Source: Chryseobacterium arthrosphaerae
Lineage (GTDB): Bacteria; Bacteroidota; Bacteroidia; Flavobacteriales; Weeksellaceae
Assembly: GCF_001684965.1 (NCBI RefSeq)
Contig: NZ_MAYG01000001.1
Span: 2,790,001 to 2,854,000, forward strand
Reading direction: 5' to 3'
DNA: 64,000 bases
Positions within the stretch are counted from its first letter, which is position 1. Each line of letters starts with the position of its first letter. The position numbers and the translations under genes were made by a program. This document shows positions 55,559 through 64,000 of the stretch, in pieces. The notes under the pieces are model-generated. The model was given only the letters and a program-made list of their open reading frames with translations, was not told the DNA's origin and did no database searches.

Positions 55559-56014
55559 CTATTTCTTATACTGAGATTCATAAACTCTGATCCAGTCTTC
55601 CGGTGTCATTTTCCGGCTCAGTTCAGCAATCAGTTCAAAAGGGATATCATCTGCTTTTTTGAAACGGACACAGGATTTACCCATATCCAGTTTTCTCTTC
55701 GAATGTTTCGGATATTCCGCTACAAACCAATCCAAAAGCTCAGGGGTAGAATAAAGTCCCATATGATACAGCGCTGTAAAGTTTTTTTGGGACGCCAGAT
55801 TGATAAAAGGCAAAGGTGTTCCCGGAGTACAGTGATACCCTGCCGGATAAGTTTTCAATGGAACACCCCAGCCTAACATTCCGTAACTGAGGTTTTCTTC
55901 AAAACCTTCCGGAAGATTGTTATGAATGGTTTCAAAAAGTTTTCTGAAAGCGTCTTGTCTTTCTTCAGGGATCTTTGAAATATAATCCTCAATGGAAACT
56001 GCCTGGATCTGCAT
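55559..56014 (-). CDS. DUF1801 protein
   Basis: A 151-residue cytosolic protein of the DUF1801 (YdhG-like) family: VSIEDYISKIPEERQDAFRK at the N-terminus, LSYGMLGWGVPLKTYPAGYH, FINLASQKNFTALYHMGLYS and SCVRFKKADDIPFELIAELS. The frame is open to 56038, but MQIQAVSIEDYI is the usual start. The family relates to frataxin-like folds of unknown role. Single-gene unit. Confidence 0.88.
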   Translation of the reverse strand: MQIQAVSIEDYISKIPEERQDAFRKLFETIHNNLPEGFEENLSYGMLGWGVPLKTYPAGYHCTPGTPLPFINLASQKNFTALYHMGLYSTPELLDWFVAEYPKHSKRKLDMGKSCVRFKKADDIPFELIAELSRKMTPEDWIRVYESQYKK

Positions 56015-56270
56015 ATTTAGTTTTTTTCTAAAGTACAATTATTTTGTGAAACTGTTTTTATAATTTTAACGTGATTTCGGTTTAGCGTAAGCCGCTGAAA
56101 GATAGAAAGAACTTAGAAGTTATTTTCAGTGTAATGATCACTATAAAATAATCATTACAATACAGGAGGCTTATTATTCTTATGAGTTTCATGGTTTCAT
56201 GGCTTCCTGCTCCCGGCTTCCCCCCCTGAAAAAACCCATTAAATATAATAGAATTCACATTAATTTTAAT
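56015..56270. other. Intergenic stretch with a dispersed repeat
   Basis: About 310 bases lie between the DUF1801 gene and the T9SS gene. 56182-56221 reads, in reverse complement, as GGAAGCCGGGAGCAGGAAGC followed by CATGAAACC, close to the repeat at 47889-47910. The rest is AT-rich without a gene. Confidence 0.4.
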
Positions 56271-56301
56271 AAAAAAGGCAGCCACATCAATGCAACTGCC
56301 T
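56271..56301 (-). terminator. Terminator of the large T9SS gene
   Basis: On the minus strand AGGCAG / CTGCCT with a 14-base loop is followed by six T residues, 24 bases past the stop codon. Confidence 0.75.
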
Positions 56302-56324
56302 ACAGAAATTATTAACTCAAAAAA

Positions 56325-58814
56325 TTATTTCTTAATAGCCTTTACTGTTGATTTTGAACCATCTTTAAAGTTCATCGTCACCAGATATAAACCGCTGTTC
56401 AATTCTCCTAACTGAAGTTCTTTTGACGGATTATCAATAGTTTTCACCACTCTTCCTGCAACATCTGTAACGGTTACAGATTTCACATCTTTCATATCTG
56501 AAATATACAGAACATCTTTGAAAGGATTAGGATATACACTGATTTCTTTTTTCTTCAACGCCGTTTCTGAAGTTGATAAGGAAGTAGCCACTTCAAATGT
56601 AAAATCAATGAATTCACCTCTTACAATAGCCGTACACGGGTTTGACGGAGCTGTACTGTTATAATCAGTCACCACTCTCATTCTGTAATTCCCTACCGGT
56701 GTTCCCGCAGGCACAGTAATAGTTCCTGAAGTATTTGTTATATAAGTGTTAGTAACAAACATTCTTTCTGAAGCCTCAAAAGTTAAGTTATTATTCCAGT
56801 CTACCCAAACACCGATTCCGCATGTAGGACCTCCGGCGGTGAAGGATACTGAAGTAGTAGCTCCCGGAGCATTGATGATCTTATTATTAGTTGCTGTCAG
56901 GTTTTGATACCCACCTGCCACACTGGAACCTGATGAATAAGCCATATCTATAAGACTTCCCGTAGAAGTGAAAGCAGAAAGCCATGAATTCTGATTGGAA
57001 GATGAAGGCAGACAATACCCTGTTCTGAAGGCAGTAAGCTCACTCCAGATACTCTTGTCGCTGCCACTGCATACAGACCTTACCCATGCATAATAATTTG
57101 TATCTGCAGATAATGAATTCAACGGAGCGGAGGTTGTGGAAGAAGTTGTAGAATTGGAAGCGTTCAGCACAGTGGTAGCATCGGGTGCAGTATTCGTTGT
57201 ACTGTAGTATACTTCGTATCCGTTTGCAGGAACTGAAGCTGGTACCGTCCAACCGATAGTTGCTGAATTCATTGTCACATTGGATGAAGTAACAGCAGTA
57301 GGTTCTAAACACGTTGGAATATCCTGAACTGTAATATTATCAATGTAAATACCTCTGGAAGTGCCTCCTAAACCATGTTTAAATGCCAGCTGCAGATCTG
57401 AACCTGCCGGGATATTAACAGTATACTGCGCAAAAGAAGTCGTTAAAGCAACAGGAGCTCCAATCTGGTTAAAAGAAGCAGGATCTGCAGGATTTGATAA
57501 AGTCCCTACCAATAAGGTATAGTTACTTGATCCTCCTTTTGCATAGAACCTTACACGTTTGTTTCCGTTTGAAAGGTTCGTCGTTGGAGGTGAAACCAGC
57601 ATCTGACTGCCGCTGGTAGCTGTTGAATTATTCAGATAATAGGCATTAGGTGCCGAATAGCTGTTTGTTGTTGATGCATTTACATATCCATAGCCCGAAA
57701 ATGATGCACTTTCCAGGTACGCCCAGCAGCTTGGAGCATTTGTACTACTTGAAGAGCCTGTAGTTGTAGTGTCAAAATTCTCCGTATAAGGTGTAGTGAA
57801 AGTAGAACAAGCCGTTTTAAATGTTCCGCCAAAAGACCATGCACTCTGGCTTGTAGCAGAACTACAGTTGGTTCTTACCCAATAATAGTAGGTTGTATTT
57901 GAATTGAGACTTCCTATAGTTGTACTTGTGCCTGCTACATTTGGATAGGTAGGAGATACTGTACTGGAAGGTATGGTACTGGACGTGCTGTGATACACAT
58001 CATAGCTTGCCGCATTGGTAGGCCCTGTCCATGAAATAAAGGCAGAATCAGCAGTGATACCGGAAACAGTCTGCAATACTGGAGGAGTACAGTCTGAATA
58101 GACATCTGCTGAAAAAGCAAAAATATTAGGATAACCTGAACCACTTGCCTTAGTTACCGTCACACTTTGTATAGGTTTTGCCTGGTTCGCTGCATCTATT
58201 ACCAATGCATTTTGATAAAGTCTCGGATCTGAAGTACTGGATTCTAAAGCATCTGTAGTTATTTTAATTCTTCCGATTCCTTGGATGGCAAAATTGTTTC
58301 CGCCATACCAGTCAGAAAGACTTATATTAGAAAATACCTGGCTGCTTCCATCCGTAAAATTAACCGTTATGTTCACTGTAGATGTTCCACTTCCACTGGT
58401 AGAAAGCATATACAATGTAAAAGCAGGTTTAGGAGTGGTGAAAGTAAGCGTTCCGCTGTCATTGGCAGCAACCAGTCTTAGCGAGTTATTTCCACTTAAA
58501 TTTCCCAAAACATAACTAAGTCCCGGAGTTCCTGCCACTACAGAATTAATAATTCCGTCCACCGGAATACCATAGGTAATCGCAGGACTTGTGGAGGTCA
58601 GCTGAAAATCCTTGGCTACAAAAGCATAAGAAACCCCATCTACATCATTATTCGTAGAATTTGCTGAAGAACCTATACCATTTGCAATTACATCAGCAGT
58701 ATAGCCTGAAGCAACCGGCATGGTTTGATAATTCTGAGCCATCATTGTAGTGGCAGATAACAGAGCAATAGCAGGTACTACTCTAGAAAATAAATTTATT
58801 GTCATTTTATTCAC
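56325..58814 (-). CDS. T9SS-exported adhesin-like protein with FnIII and GEVED domains
   Basis: An 829-residue protein with a signal peptide (ending near TTMMAQ). After an N-terminal beta domain come a fibronectin III domain (about 245-335), a carbohydrate-binding-like domain (337-500, starting CSTFTTPYTENFD), a second fibronectin III domain (505-598), a GEVED domain (about 640-748, GIGVWVDWNNNLTFEASERM) and a T9SS type A sorting domain (755-829, VYPNPFKDVLYISD to VKAIKK). It should be attached to or released from the cell surface. Met4 is another possible start. A binding role is likely but the ligand is unknown. Confidence 0.88.
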   Translation of the reverse strand: MNKMTINLFSRVVPAIALLSATTMMAQNYQTMPVASGYTADVIANGIGSSANSTNNDVDGVSYAFVAKDFQLTSTSPAITYGIPVDGIINSVVAGTPGLSYVLGNLSGNNSLRLVAANDSGTLTFTTPKPAFTLYMLSTSGSGTSTVNITVNFTDGSSQVFSNISLSDWYGGNNFAIQGIGRIKITTDALESSTSDPRLYQNALVIDAANQAKPIQSVTVTKASGSGYPNIFAFSADVYSDCTPPVLQTVSGITADSAFISWTGPTNAASYDVYHSTSSTIPSSTVSPTYPNVAGTSTTIGSLNSNTTYYYWVRTNCSSATSQSAWSFGGTFKTACSTFTTPYTENFDTTTTGSSSSTNAPSCWAYLESASFSGYGYVNASTTNSYSAPNAYYLNNSTATSGSQMLVSPPTTNLSNGNKRVRFYAKGGSSNYTLLVGTLSNPADPASFNQIGAPVALTTSFAQYTVNIPAGSDLQLAFKHGLGGTSRGIYIDNITVQDIPTCLEPTAVTSSNVTMNSATIGWTVPASVPANGYEVYYSTTNTAPDATTVLNASNSTTSSTTSAPLNSLSADTNYYAWVRSVCSGSDKSIWSELTAFRTGYCLPSSSNQNSWLSAFTSTGSLIDMAYSSGSSVAGGYQNLTATNNKIINAPGATTSVSFTAGGPTCGIGVWVDWNNNLTFEASERMFVTNTYITNTSGTITVPAGTPVGNYRMRVVTDYNSTAPSNPCTAIVRGEFIDFTFEVATSLSTSETALKKKEISVYPNPFKDVLYISDMKDVKSVTVTDVAGRVVKTIDNPSKELQLGELNSGLYLVTMNFKDGSKSTVKAIKK

Positions 58815-58863
58815 ATTTGAGCCGAAAATTAAGAAAAATTATAATACAAAAAGATTATTTTTA

Positions 58864-58871
58864 CAAAAATA
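58864..58871 (-). promoter_or_regulatory. -7 box of the large T9SS gene
   Basis: TATTTTTG on the minus strand, an exact TAnnTTTG match, 50 bases before the start codon. Confidence 0.4.
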
Positions 58872-59000
58872 CTAACATTAACTCAAAATGTATAAAATAT
58901 TAATATTAAACAATAGTAAAAATAGTAAGATTTAAAGAGAACATGCACTTATTGTATTTTTCTTATTGACTCAGAATTTTATTATTGGGAAATTAAATCC

Positions 59001-59008
59001 TATTTTTG
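59001..59008 (+). promoter_or_regulatory. -7 box of the aminotransferase operon
   Basis: TATTTTTG, an exact TAnnTTTG match, 20 bases before the start codon; a leader of about 15 nt. Confidence 0.45.
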
Positions 59009-59028
59009 TCATACAAATTTTTTGAACA

Positions 59029-60234
59029 ATGCCAAATATTTCAAACAGAGCACTGCATATGCCGGCATCACCGGTAAGAAAACTGGTTCCCTTTGCGTTA
59101 CAAGCAAAACAAAAAGGAATAAAAGTATATCACCTTAATATCGGACAGCCTGATATTGAAACTCCGGAAACGGCTTTGAATGCCTTAAAAAATATTGATT
59201 TAAAAGTATTGGAATATGCACTTTCTGAAGGTAATATTGAATACAGAAAAGCCCTTACAGAATATTATCATTCATTAGGATTTTCGGATCTTACTCCTGA
59301 TAATTTCATCGTTACCAATGGAGGGTCTGAAGCGCTTAATTTTGCTATTTCCACTTTATGTGATGAGGGAGACGAAGTGATTATTCCTGAACCTTACTAT
59401 GCCAACTACAACGGTTTTACCAGCACCTTTGATGTAAATGTTGTAGCTGTACCATCTACTATTGATACTGGTTTTGCCCTTCCTCCTATTGAAGAATTTG
59501 AGAAAAAGATTACAGAAAAGACAAGAGCAATCGTGATCTGTAACCCGGGGAACCCTACAGGATATCTGTACACCCGTGAAGAACTTCAGAAGCTTGCGGA
59601 AATTGCTTTAAAATATGATATCGTTGTGATCTCTGACGAAGTATACAGAGAATATGTATATGACGGAAAACAGCAGATATCAATGCTGGAATTCCCTGAA
59701 CTGAGCGAAAACTGCATCATCATCGATTCTGAGTCTAAGCGTTATTCCATGTGTGGAGTAAGAATCGGATGCATGGTGACCCGTTCTCAAAAAATCCGTA
59801 ATGCAGCTATGCTTTTTGCACAGGCGAGATTAAGCCCGGTTCTTTTGGGACAGATTGCCGCTACAGCTGCACACCAGAATGACGGACCTTACATCAGAGC
59901 TGTAAGAGAAGAATATACCCACAGAAGAAATGTATTGGTAGATCTCCTGAATGCAATTCCTGGGGTGATCTGTCCTAAACCGAGAGGAGCTTTCTATTGT
60001 GTGGCAGAACTTCCGGTAGATGACACAGAAAAATTTGCCCAGTGGCTGCTTGAAAAATATTCCCTTAATAACGAAACAATCATGGTAGCTCCTGCAGGAG
60101 GTTTCTACAGTGATCCGGAACTGGGGAAAAAACAGGTAAGAATAGCTTACGTTCTGAAAGAAGAAGATTTAAAAAGAAGTGCTGAGATTCTTAAAGAAGC
60201 TTTAAAAAAGTACAGAGAAGAGTTCAGCCTATAA
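59029..60234 (+). CDS. PLP-dependent aminotransferase, class I/II
   Basis: A 401-residue fold-type I aminotransferase. NIGQPDIETPE, FIVTNGGSEALNFAI, VICNPGNPTGYLYT, VISDEVYREYVYDG and the Schiff-base region SESKRYSMCGVRIGCMV are present. The active-site Lys is in SESKRYSM, where many relatives have SFSKTYAM. It resembles aspartate or aromatic aminotransferases of Bacteroidota; the exact substrate is not fixed by sequence. It is followed nine bases later by the lipoprotein gene and then murB. Confidence 0.92.
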   Translation: MPNISNRALHMPASPVRKLVPFALQAKQKGIKVYHLNIGQPDIETPETALNALKNIDLKVLEYALSEGNIEYRKALTEYYHSLGFSDLTPDNFIVTNGGSEALNFAISTLCDEGDEVIIPEPYYANYNGFTSTFDVNVVAVPSTIDTGFALPPIEEFEKKITEKTRAIVICNPGNPTGYLYTREELQKLAEIALKYDIVVISDEVYREYVYDGKQQISMLEFPELSENCIIIDSESKRYSMCGVRIGCMVTRSQKIRNAAMLFAQARLSPVLLGQIAATAAHQNDGPYIRAVREEYTHRRNVLVDLLNAIPGVICPKPRGAFYCVAELPVDDTEKFAQWLLEKYSLNNETIMVAPAGGFYSDPELGKKQVRIAYVLKEEDLKRSAEILKEALKKYREEFSL

Positions 60235-60243
60235 AATACAATC

Positions 60244-60738
60244 ATGCCGACAACAACAAACATCCATCTGAAAATACTGTTTTCGATATTTTTGCTGTCG
60301 GCATTTTTTTCCTGTGAAACCAAGAAACAGGAGAAAACTGTTTCCCACAAAAGCCCGGGCGAAATAACATCAATCAGTGTATCACATATCGGCGGGATCC
60401 TTGGAGACTACAGAATCATTAAAGCAACCCAGGATTCTGTGTTTGCAGAAAAAGGAACTACAGCCAGCCAGACCCATAAGGAATGGCGTTCAGCCATAAG
60501 TCATGACACCTGGAAATCGCTTATCTTCTCCATCAATACAGAAGACCTTGATGATATTAAAAGTTCTCCGAGCCAGCAGTCGGTAGACGGAATTGATGAA
60601 ACCTTTCAGATCCGTACTCCGAAAAAATCCCATATCTATGTTAACTCATTTGCAGATACTGCCCACTACAGGCAGCTTCAGCTGTTTAAAGAACAATTAG
60701 ACAAAATTCTTCCTAAAGAATACAAAGAATACCAATAA
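60244..60738 (+). CDS. Putative lipoprotein of unknown function
   Basis: A 164-residue protein with a lipoprotein signal (lipobox AFFSC, Cys24) and a domain with SISVSHIGGILGDYRIIKAT and FQIRTPKKSHIYVNSFADTA. I do not recognise the family. It sits between the aminotransferase and murB with gaps of nine and six bases, so it is co-transcribed with them and may have an envelope role. Confidence 0.72.
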   Translation: MPTTTNIHLKILFSIFLLSAFFSCETKKQEKTVSHKSPGEITSISVSHIGGILGDYRIIKATQDSVFAEKGTTASQTHKEWRSAISHDTWKSLIFSINTEDLDDIKSSPSQQSVDGIDETFQIRTPKKSHIYVNSFADTAHYRQLQLFKEQLDKILPKEYKEYQ

Positions 60739-60744
60739 TACAAC

Positions 60745-61758
60745 ATGCTAGAAAATTTTTCATTAAAACCTTATAATACATTCGGTGTTGAAGCCAGTTC
60801 CAGATACTTCGCTGAAGTGAACAGCATTGAAGCATTAAAAGATGCACTCACTTTTGCAAAAGAACAGTCTCTTCAACTATTATTTTTGGGTGGCGGAAGC
60901 AATATCCTGCTGACAAAAGATTTTGAGGGTCTTGCGATTAAGCTGAATTTAAAAGGAATTTCTGAAGAAAGCATCAATGATCATGAAGTTCTTATCACTG
61001 CAAAAGCAGGCGAAAACTGGCATGAATTCGTTATGTACTGTTTACAAAAAAACTATGGCGGACTGGAAAATCTTTCTTTAATTCCAGGAAATGTAGGAAC
61101 CTCCCCGATGCAGAATATCGGAGCCTATGGAACTGAGATCAAAGATGTTTTTGTCAGCTGCCGGGTGCTGGATCTTAACAGCCTTGAACTTACGGATTTT
61201 GATCTTGAACAGTGCAGGTTTGGTTACAGAGATTCGATCTTCAAACAGGAAGGAAAAGGAAGGTATGTTATTCTTGAAGTTACCTTTAAACTTACCCAAA
61301 AAGAACATCACATCAAAACAGAATACGGTGCTATTAAATCCGAGCTTGAAAATCTGGGCATTGTAAATCCTACCATCCAGGATGTTTCCAAAGCAGTGAT
61401 CAACATCAGACAAAGCAAACTGCCGGATCCGAAAGAAATTGGGAATGCCGGAAGCTTTTTCAAAAATCCAACGATTCCTCTAGCGCAGTTTGAAGATTTA
61501 AAACAAAAATTTGAAAATATTCAGGGATACCCGAATGGAGCCATGGTAAAAGTTCCGGCCGGATGGCTGATCGAACAGTGCGGATGGAAAGGCAAACAAA
61601 TCGGAAATGTAGCCTCCCACAAATTACAGTCACTGGTTATCATCAATGCTACAGGGCATGCTACCGGAAAGGAAATCTTTGATTTTTCTACAGAGATCAT
61701 CAATTCTGTGAAAGAAAAATTCGGAATTGAACTTGAACGGGAAGTGAATATTATCTAA
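60745..61758 (+). CDS. murB: UDP-N-acetylenolpyruvoylglucosamine reductase
   Basis: Second enzyme of UDP-MurNAc synthesis, using FAD and NADPH. FLGGGSNILLTKDFEG and SLIPGNVGTSPMQNIGAYG form the FAD-binding site, GYRDSIFKQEG the substrate site, and GNAGSFFKNPTI contains the catalytic Ser. QCGWKGKQIGNVASHKLQSL near the C-terminus holds the last conserved block. Length 337 is as in the E. coli-like type I enzyme. It is the last gene before a strong terminator. Confidence 0.96.
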   Translation: MLENFSLKPYNTFGVEASSRYFAEVNSIEALKDALTFAKEQSLQLLFLGGGSNILLTKDFEGLAIKLNLKGISEESINDHEVLITAKAGENWHEFVMYCLQKNYGGLENLSLIPGNVGTSPMQNIGAYGTEIKDVFVSCRVLDLNSLELTDFDLEQCRFGYRDSIFKQEGKGRYVILEVTFKLTQKEHHIKTEYGAIKSELENLGIVNPTIQDVSKAVINIRQSKLPDPKEIGNAGSFFKNPTIPLAQFEDLKQKFENIQGYPNGAMVKVPAGWLIEQCGWKGKQIGNVASHKLQSLVIINATGHATGKEIFDFSTEIINSVKEKFGIELEREVNII

Positions 61759-61770
61759 TAAAAAACATAT

Positions 61771-61803
61771 AAAGGCTGATTCGACTGGAATACAGCCTTT
61801 TTT
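61771..61803 (+). terminator. Terminator of murB
   Basis: Stem AAAGGCTG / CAGCCTTT with a 14-base loop and six T residues, 13 bases past the murB stop codon. Confidence 0.85.
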
Positions 61804-61939
61804 ACTTGCGGTATACCAAAACAGCATCATTATTCAAATCTTTATGTCTTTACGCTGCCCGCAACAGTTCTTTTTATAGGTTTTCGTTATTTCTACCTCC
61901 CGAAAAATCATTACTTTAGCTTAAAAATTACAATTTGTG

Positions 61940-62743
61940 ATGAAAATAGCTATTCTTGGAGCCGGAAATATGGGACTTTCTTTTTCAAAATCATTCTTAA
62001 AGTATGAGCTGATCAGACCTGAAAACCTTCACCTGATCCTCAGAAATCCTGGAAAAATCTCTAAAATAGCTGAAGAATTTCCCCAATCAAAAATTTCCAC
62101 CTTTGATGAAGTCAGTGACCTGGATGCTGACCTGATCATTATTGCTGTAAAGCCTCAGGATTTTCAGACGGTATCCCAGAACATCCGGTTTACCTTTAAA
62201 GAAAACCAGATGATCTTATCCATCATGGCGGGAATCAATATTGAAAAAATTCAAAAACTCCTGAACCATCCTCTTGTGGTAAGAGCCATGCCCAACTCTC
62301 CTACTCTTCTTGGAATGGGAATTACAGGCTATACAGCAGCCAATGGCATTTCATTCAGTCAGCTTATCAGTATAGAAAGGCTGCTGAACAGCACAGGAAG
62401 ATCTGTTTATCTGGAAAATGAAGAACTTCTGGATGGTGTGACCGCTCTGTCCGGAAGCGGACCTGCTTATTTTTATTATATCATTGATGCTATGATCAAA
62501 GCGGGAATTGAAATGGGAATTGAAGAAAACCTTTCCAAACTTTTTGTAAAACAGACCATGCTGGGAGCTTATCACCTGATCAATAATTCTGAGAAAAATC
62601 TTGAGGAACTGATCAAAGATGTAGCCTCTAAAGGCGGAACAACAGAAGCTGCCTTAAAAACTTTTGAAGAAAACAGTTTCAAAGACATTTTAAAGCAGGG
62701 AATTCTGAATGCTGAAAAACGCGCGAAAGAACTCAATAGTTAA
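61940..62743 (+). CDS. proC: Pyrroline-5-carboxylate reductase
   Basis: Last step of proline synthesis. The Rossmann opening MKIAILGAGNMG, IIAVKPQDFQTV, VRAMPNSPTLLGMG and the substrate site LSGSGPAYFYYIIDAM are all typical, with VASKGGTTEAALKTFEENS near the C-terminus. The frame is open from a GTG three bases earlier, but the ATG at 61940 begins the Rossmann strand. Its last 11 bases overlap the convergent VanZ-like gene. Confidence 0.95.
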   Translation: MKIAILGAGNMGLSFSKSFLKYELIRPENLHLILRNPGKISKIAEEFPQSKISTFDEVSDLDADLIIIAVKPQDFQTVSQNIRFTFKENQMILSIMAGINIEKIQKLLNHPLVVRAMPNSPTLLGMGITGYTAANGISFSQLISIERLLNSTGRSVYLENEELLDGVTALSGSGPAYFYYIIDAMIKAGIEMGIEENLSKLFVKQTMLGAYHLINNSEKNLEELIKDVASKGGTTEAALKTFEENSFKDILKQGILNAEKRAKELNS

Positions 62744-63146
62744 ACCTCTTTTCAATATACCTGCACATAAGCCATCCCAGATATACCCCAAAAGTATTCA
62801 GGATGATATCGTCTACCTCAAATATTCCCATTCGGGTAAAATACTGGAGAGCTTCCACGATGACAATTGTAGAAATAAATGCAAAGATGAGTGTCTTAAG
62901 ATCTTTCAGCTCAGGAAAAACCCACCCTGAAAACCCAAATGGAATAAACATAATGATATTACCGAAAACAATCATGAGGATATATTTCCAGTCTAAACTG
63001 TTCTGAATAAACTCTATGGTAGAAAATACAGGTTCCACCCTGATCAGGTTGTCCTCATACTGAAAACGGCCCATCCCCAGAAACATCAGGTAGAGCAGAA
63101 ACAAAGTATAGGGTACAATAACGGCCTTGTAAATTTTCTTTAACAT
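62733..63146 (-). CDS. VanZ-like membrane protein
   Basis: A 137-residue membrane protein with about four helices. NIIMFIPFGFSGWVFPELKD and VEALQYFTRMGIFEVDDIIL carry the VanZ pattern (polar Pro-Phe-Gly loop, then Glu-x-x-Gln and Asp-Asp). VanZ-like proteins can alter teicoplanin response, but most are of unknown role. The 3' end overlaps proC by 11 bases on the opposite strand. Confidence 0.85.
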   Translation of the reverse strand: MLKKIYKAVIVPYTLFLLYLMFLGMGRFQYEDNLIRVEPVFSTIEFIQNSLDWKYILMIVFGNIIMFIPFGFSGWVFPELKDLKTLIFAFISTIVIVEALQYFTRMGIFEVDDIILNTFGVYLGWLMCRYIEKRFNY

Positions 63147-63176
63147 CAGGTGCTAATATATTCATTTCAAAAACAT

Positions 63177-63184
63177 TAAATTTG
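63177..63184 (+). promoter_or_regulatory. -7 box of lnt
   Basis: TAAATTTG, an exact TAnnTTTG match, 18 bases before the start codon; a leader of about 12 nt. Confidence 0.45.
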
Positions 63185-63201
63185 TGTATTAAAATAATTT
63201 A

Positions 63202-64000
63202 ATGAAATACGTTCTGCTTACACTTATTTCAGCAATGCTGCTGTCGGTCTCATGGCCAACTTATGGGGTTCCGTTTTTTATATTTTTCGCACTTGTTCCG
63301 CTTCTGATGATGGAACATGGCGTTTCAAAATTTTCAGATTATAAAAGGAAAGGCTGGGTGGTCTTCTGGCTGTCTTACCTTTGTTTTGTTATCTGGAATA
63401 TAGTGACTACAGGATGGCTTTATGGCTCTAAAAATCCTGACGGAAGCCACTCTCTGATGGCCGTTGTATTTCCTGTAATGGTCAACTCCCTGCTCTACTC
63501 ACTGGTATTCCAGTGTTACCATTGGTATAAAAATGCCCAGGGAACCTATTGGGGACTGGGTTTCTTCATTGCGATCTGGATGAGTTTTGAAAAATTCCAT
63601 CTGGGCTGGGAACTGACATGGCCCTGGCTGAATTTAGGAAATGTATTTTCAGAATACCCTAAGCTGATCCAGTGGTATGATACGCTGGGAGCCACCGGGG
63701 GAAGCTTCTGGATCCTCCTGATCAATGTTTTGATCTTTTATACGGTCAGAACATGGGAAGCCGGCAGAAAAAGAAAGGACCTGATTAAAAATTCATCAGT
63801 TGTAGCAGCTTTGATAGCACTTCCGATGATTATTTCAGTCATTAAGTACAATAATTTTGATGAAAAACCTACCGGACAGGTTAATGTATTGATGCTGCAG
63901 CCGGACCTTGATCCTTATGCTGAAAAATATTCTAAAGACAGCCTTACGATCGAACAGGATTTACTTTCACTTGCTGAAAAAAACTCAACCGGTAAAATTG
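63202..64000 (+). CDS. lnt: Apolipoprotein N-acyltransferase (3' end outside the window)
   Basis: Adds the third acyl chain to lipoproteins at the inner membrane. The first 266 residues are present: an N-terminal run of membrane helices (MKYVLLTLISAMLLSVSWPT, FFALVPLLMMEHG), then WELTWPWLNLGNVFSEYPKL and IQWYDTLGATGGSFWILLIN, which are typical of Lnt, and the opening of the nitrilase domain (VNVLMLQPDLDPYAEKY). The catalytic Glu-Lys-Cys residues lie beyond the right edge. The start is supported by the -7 box at 63177-63184. Confidence 0.9.
   Translation, partial: MKYVLLTLISAMLLSVSWPTYGVPFFIFFALVPLLMMEHGVSKFSDYKRKGWVVFWLSYLCFVIWNIVTTGWLYGSKNPDGSHSLMAVVFPVMVNSLLYSLVFQCYHWYKNAQGTYWGLGFFIAIWMSFEKFHLGWELTWPWLNLGNVFSEYPKLIQWYDTLGATGGSFWILLINVLIFYTVRTWEAGRKRKDLIKNSSVVAALIALPMIISVIKYNNFDEKPTGQVNVLMLQPDLDPYAEKYSKDSLTIEQDLLSLAEKNSTGKI

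Overview
The window is a contiguous piece of an AT-rich chromosome from the phylum Bacteroidota, most probably a Flavobacteriales member close to Chryseobacterium. The grounds are two secreted proteins with type IX secretion (T9SS) C-terminal sorting domains, many -7 boxes of the Bacteroidota form TAnnTTTG placed just upstream of genes, a DUF4290-murA pair, large SpvB/RHS-like proteins, and a tRNA without an encoded CCA. No transposase, integrase, CRISPR array or rRNA was seen. The genus call is inference.

Layout. 1-6970 (mostly minus strand): an ABC-F ATPase cut by the window edge, a DUF2235/Tle1-like protein lacking the nucleophile serine, a four-gene operon (unknown protein, 7-TM protein, histidine kinase, LuxR-type regulator) and an M15-like peptidase. 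7186-11063: aquaporin, a PD-(D/E)XK-like protein, a LuxE-like acyltransferase, a tiny terminator-bounded transcription unit, lpxH and queD. 11275-17665: a run of secreted or exported proteins (serine hydrolase with a C-terminal CBM48-like domain, DUF6624 lipoprotein, two erythromycin-esterase-fold proteins), a thioesterase and an OmpH/Skp chaperone. 18012-22564: glyoxylate shunt (aceA, aceB) divergent from an ScfR/RamB-like regulator, with two related palindromes between them. 22697-26702: comF, an alpha/beta hydrolase, upp, der and tRNA-Gln.

27156-36521: a four-gene plus-strand unit with a T9SS cargo protein, a 1271-aa SpvB/DUF5977 protein, a 1160-aa DUF6443/RHS protein with an unrecognised C-terminal domain, and a small membrane protein that could be its immunity partner; a terminator closes it. 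36887-44227: katG, a heme-binding/DCC pair, a GH13 alpha-amylase lipoprotein, DUF4290 and murA with Asp at the fosfomycin-target Cys position. 44460-48890: a stand-alone NIL-domain protein behind a 35-bp dyad, a YiiX-like lipoprotein, an OmpR-type two-component system and an RhtA-like exporter. 49196-55275: a leader peptide and hairpin whose loop can pair with the translation start region of the next gene, followed by a MgtC/SapB-like protein and a three-part heavy-metal RND efflux pump. 55559-64000: a DUF1801 protein, a large T9SS/fibronectin/GEVED protein, an aminotransferase, a lipoprotein, murB, proC, a VanZ-like protein and the start of lnt.

The most unusual items are the structured leader at 49196-49292, the RHS locus with its novel tail and candidate immunity gene, the orphan mini-transcript at 9740-9815, the operator-like dyads at 21020-21067 and 44846-44880, the kinase without a normal start codon, the serine-less Tle1-like protein and the Asp-type MurA.
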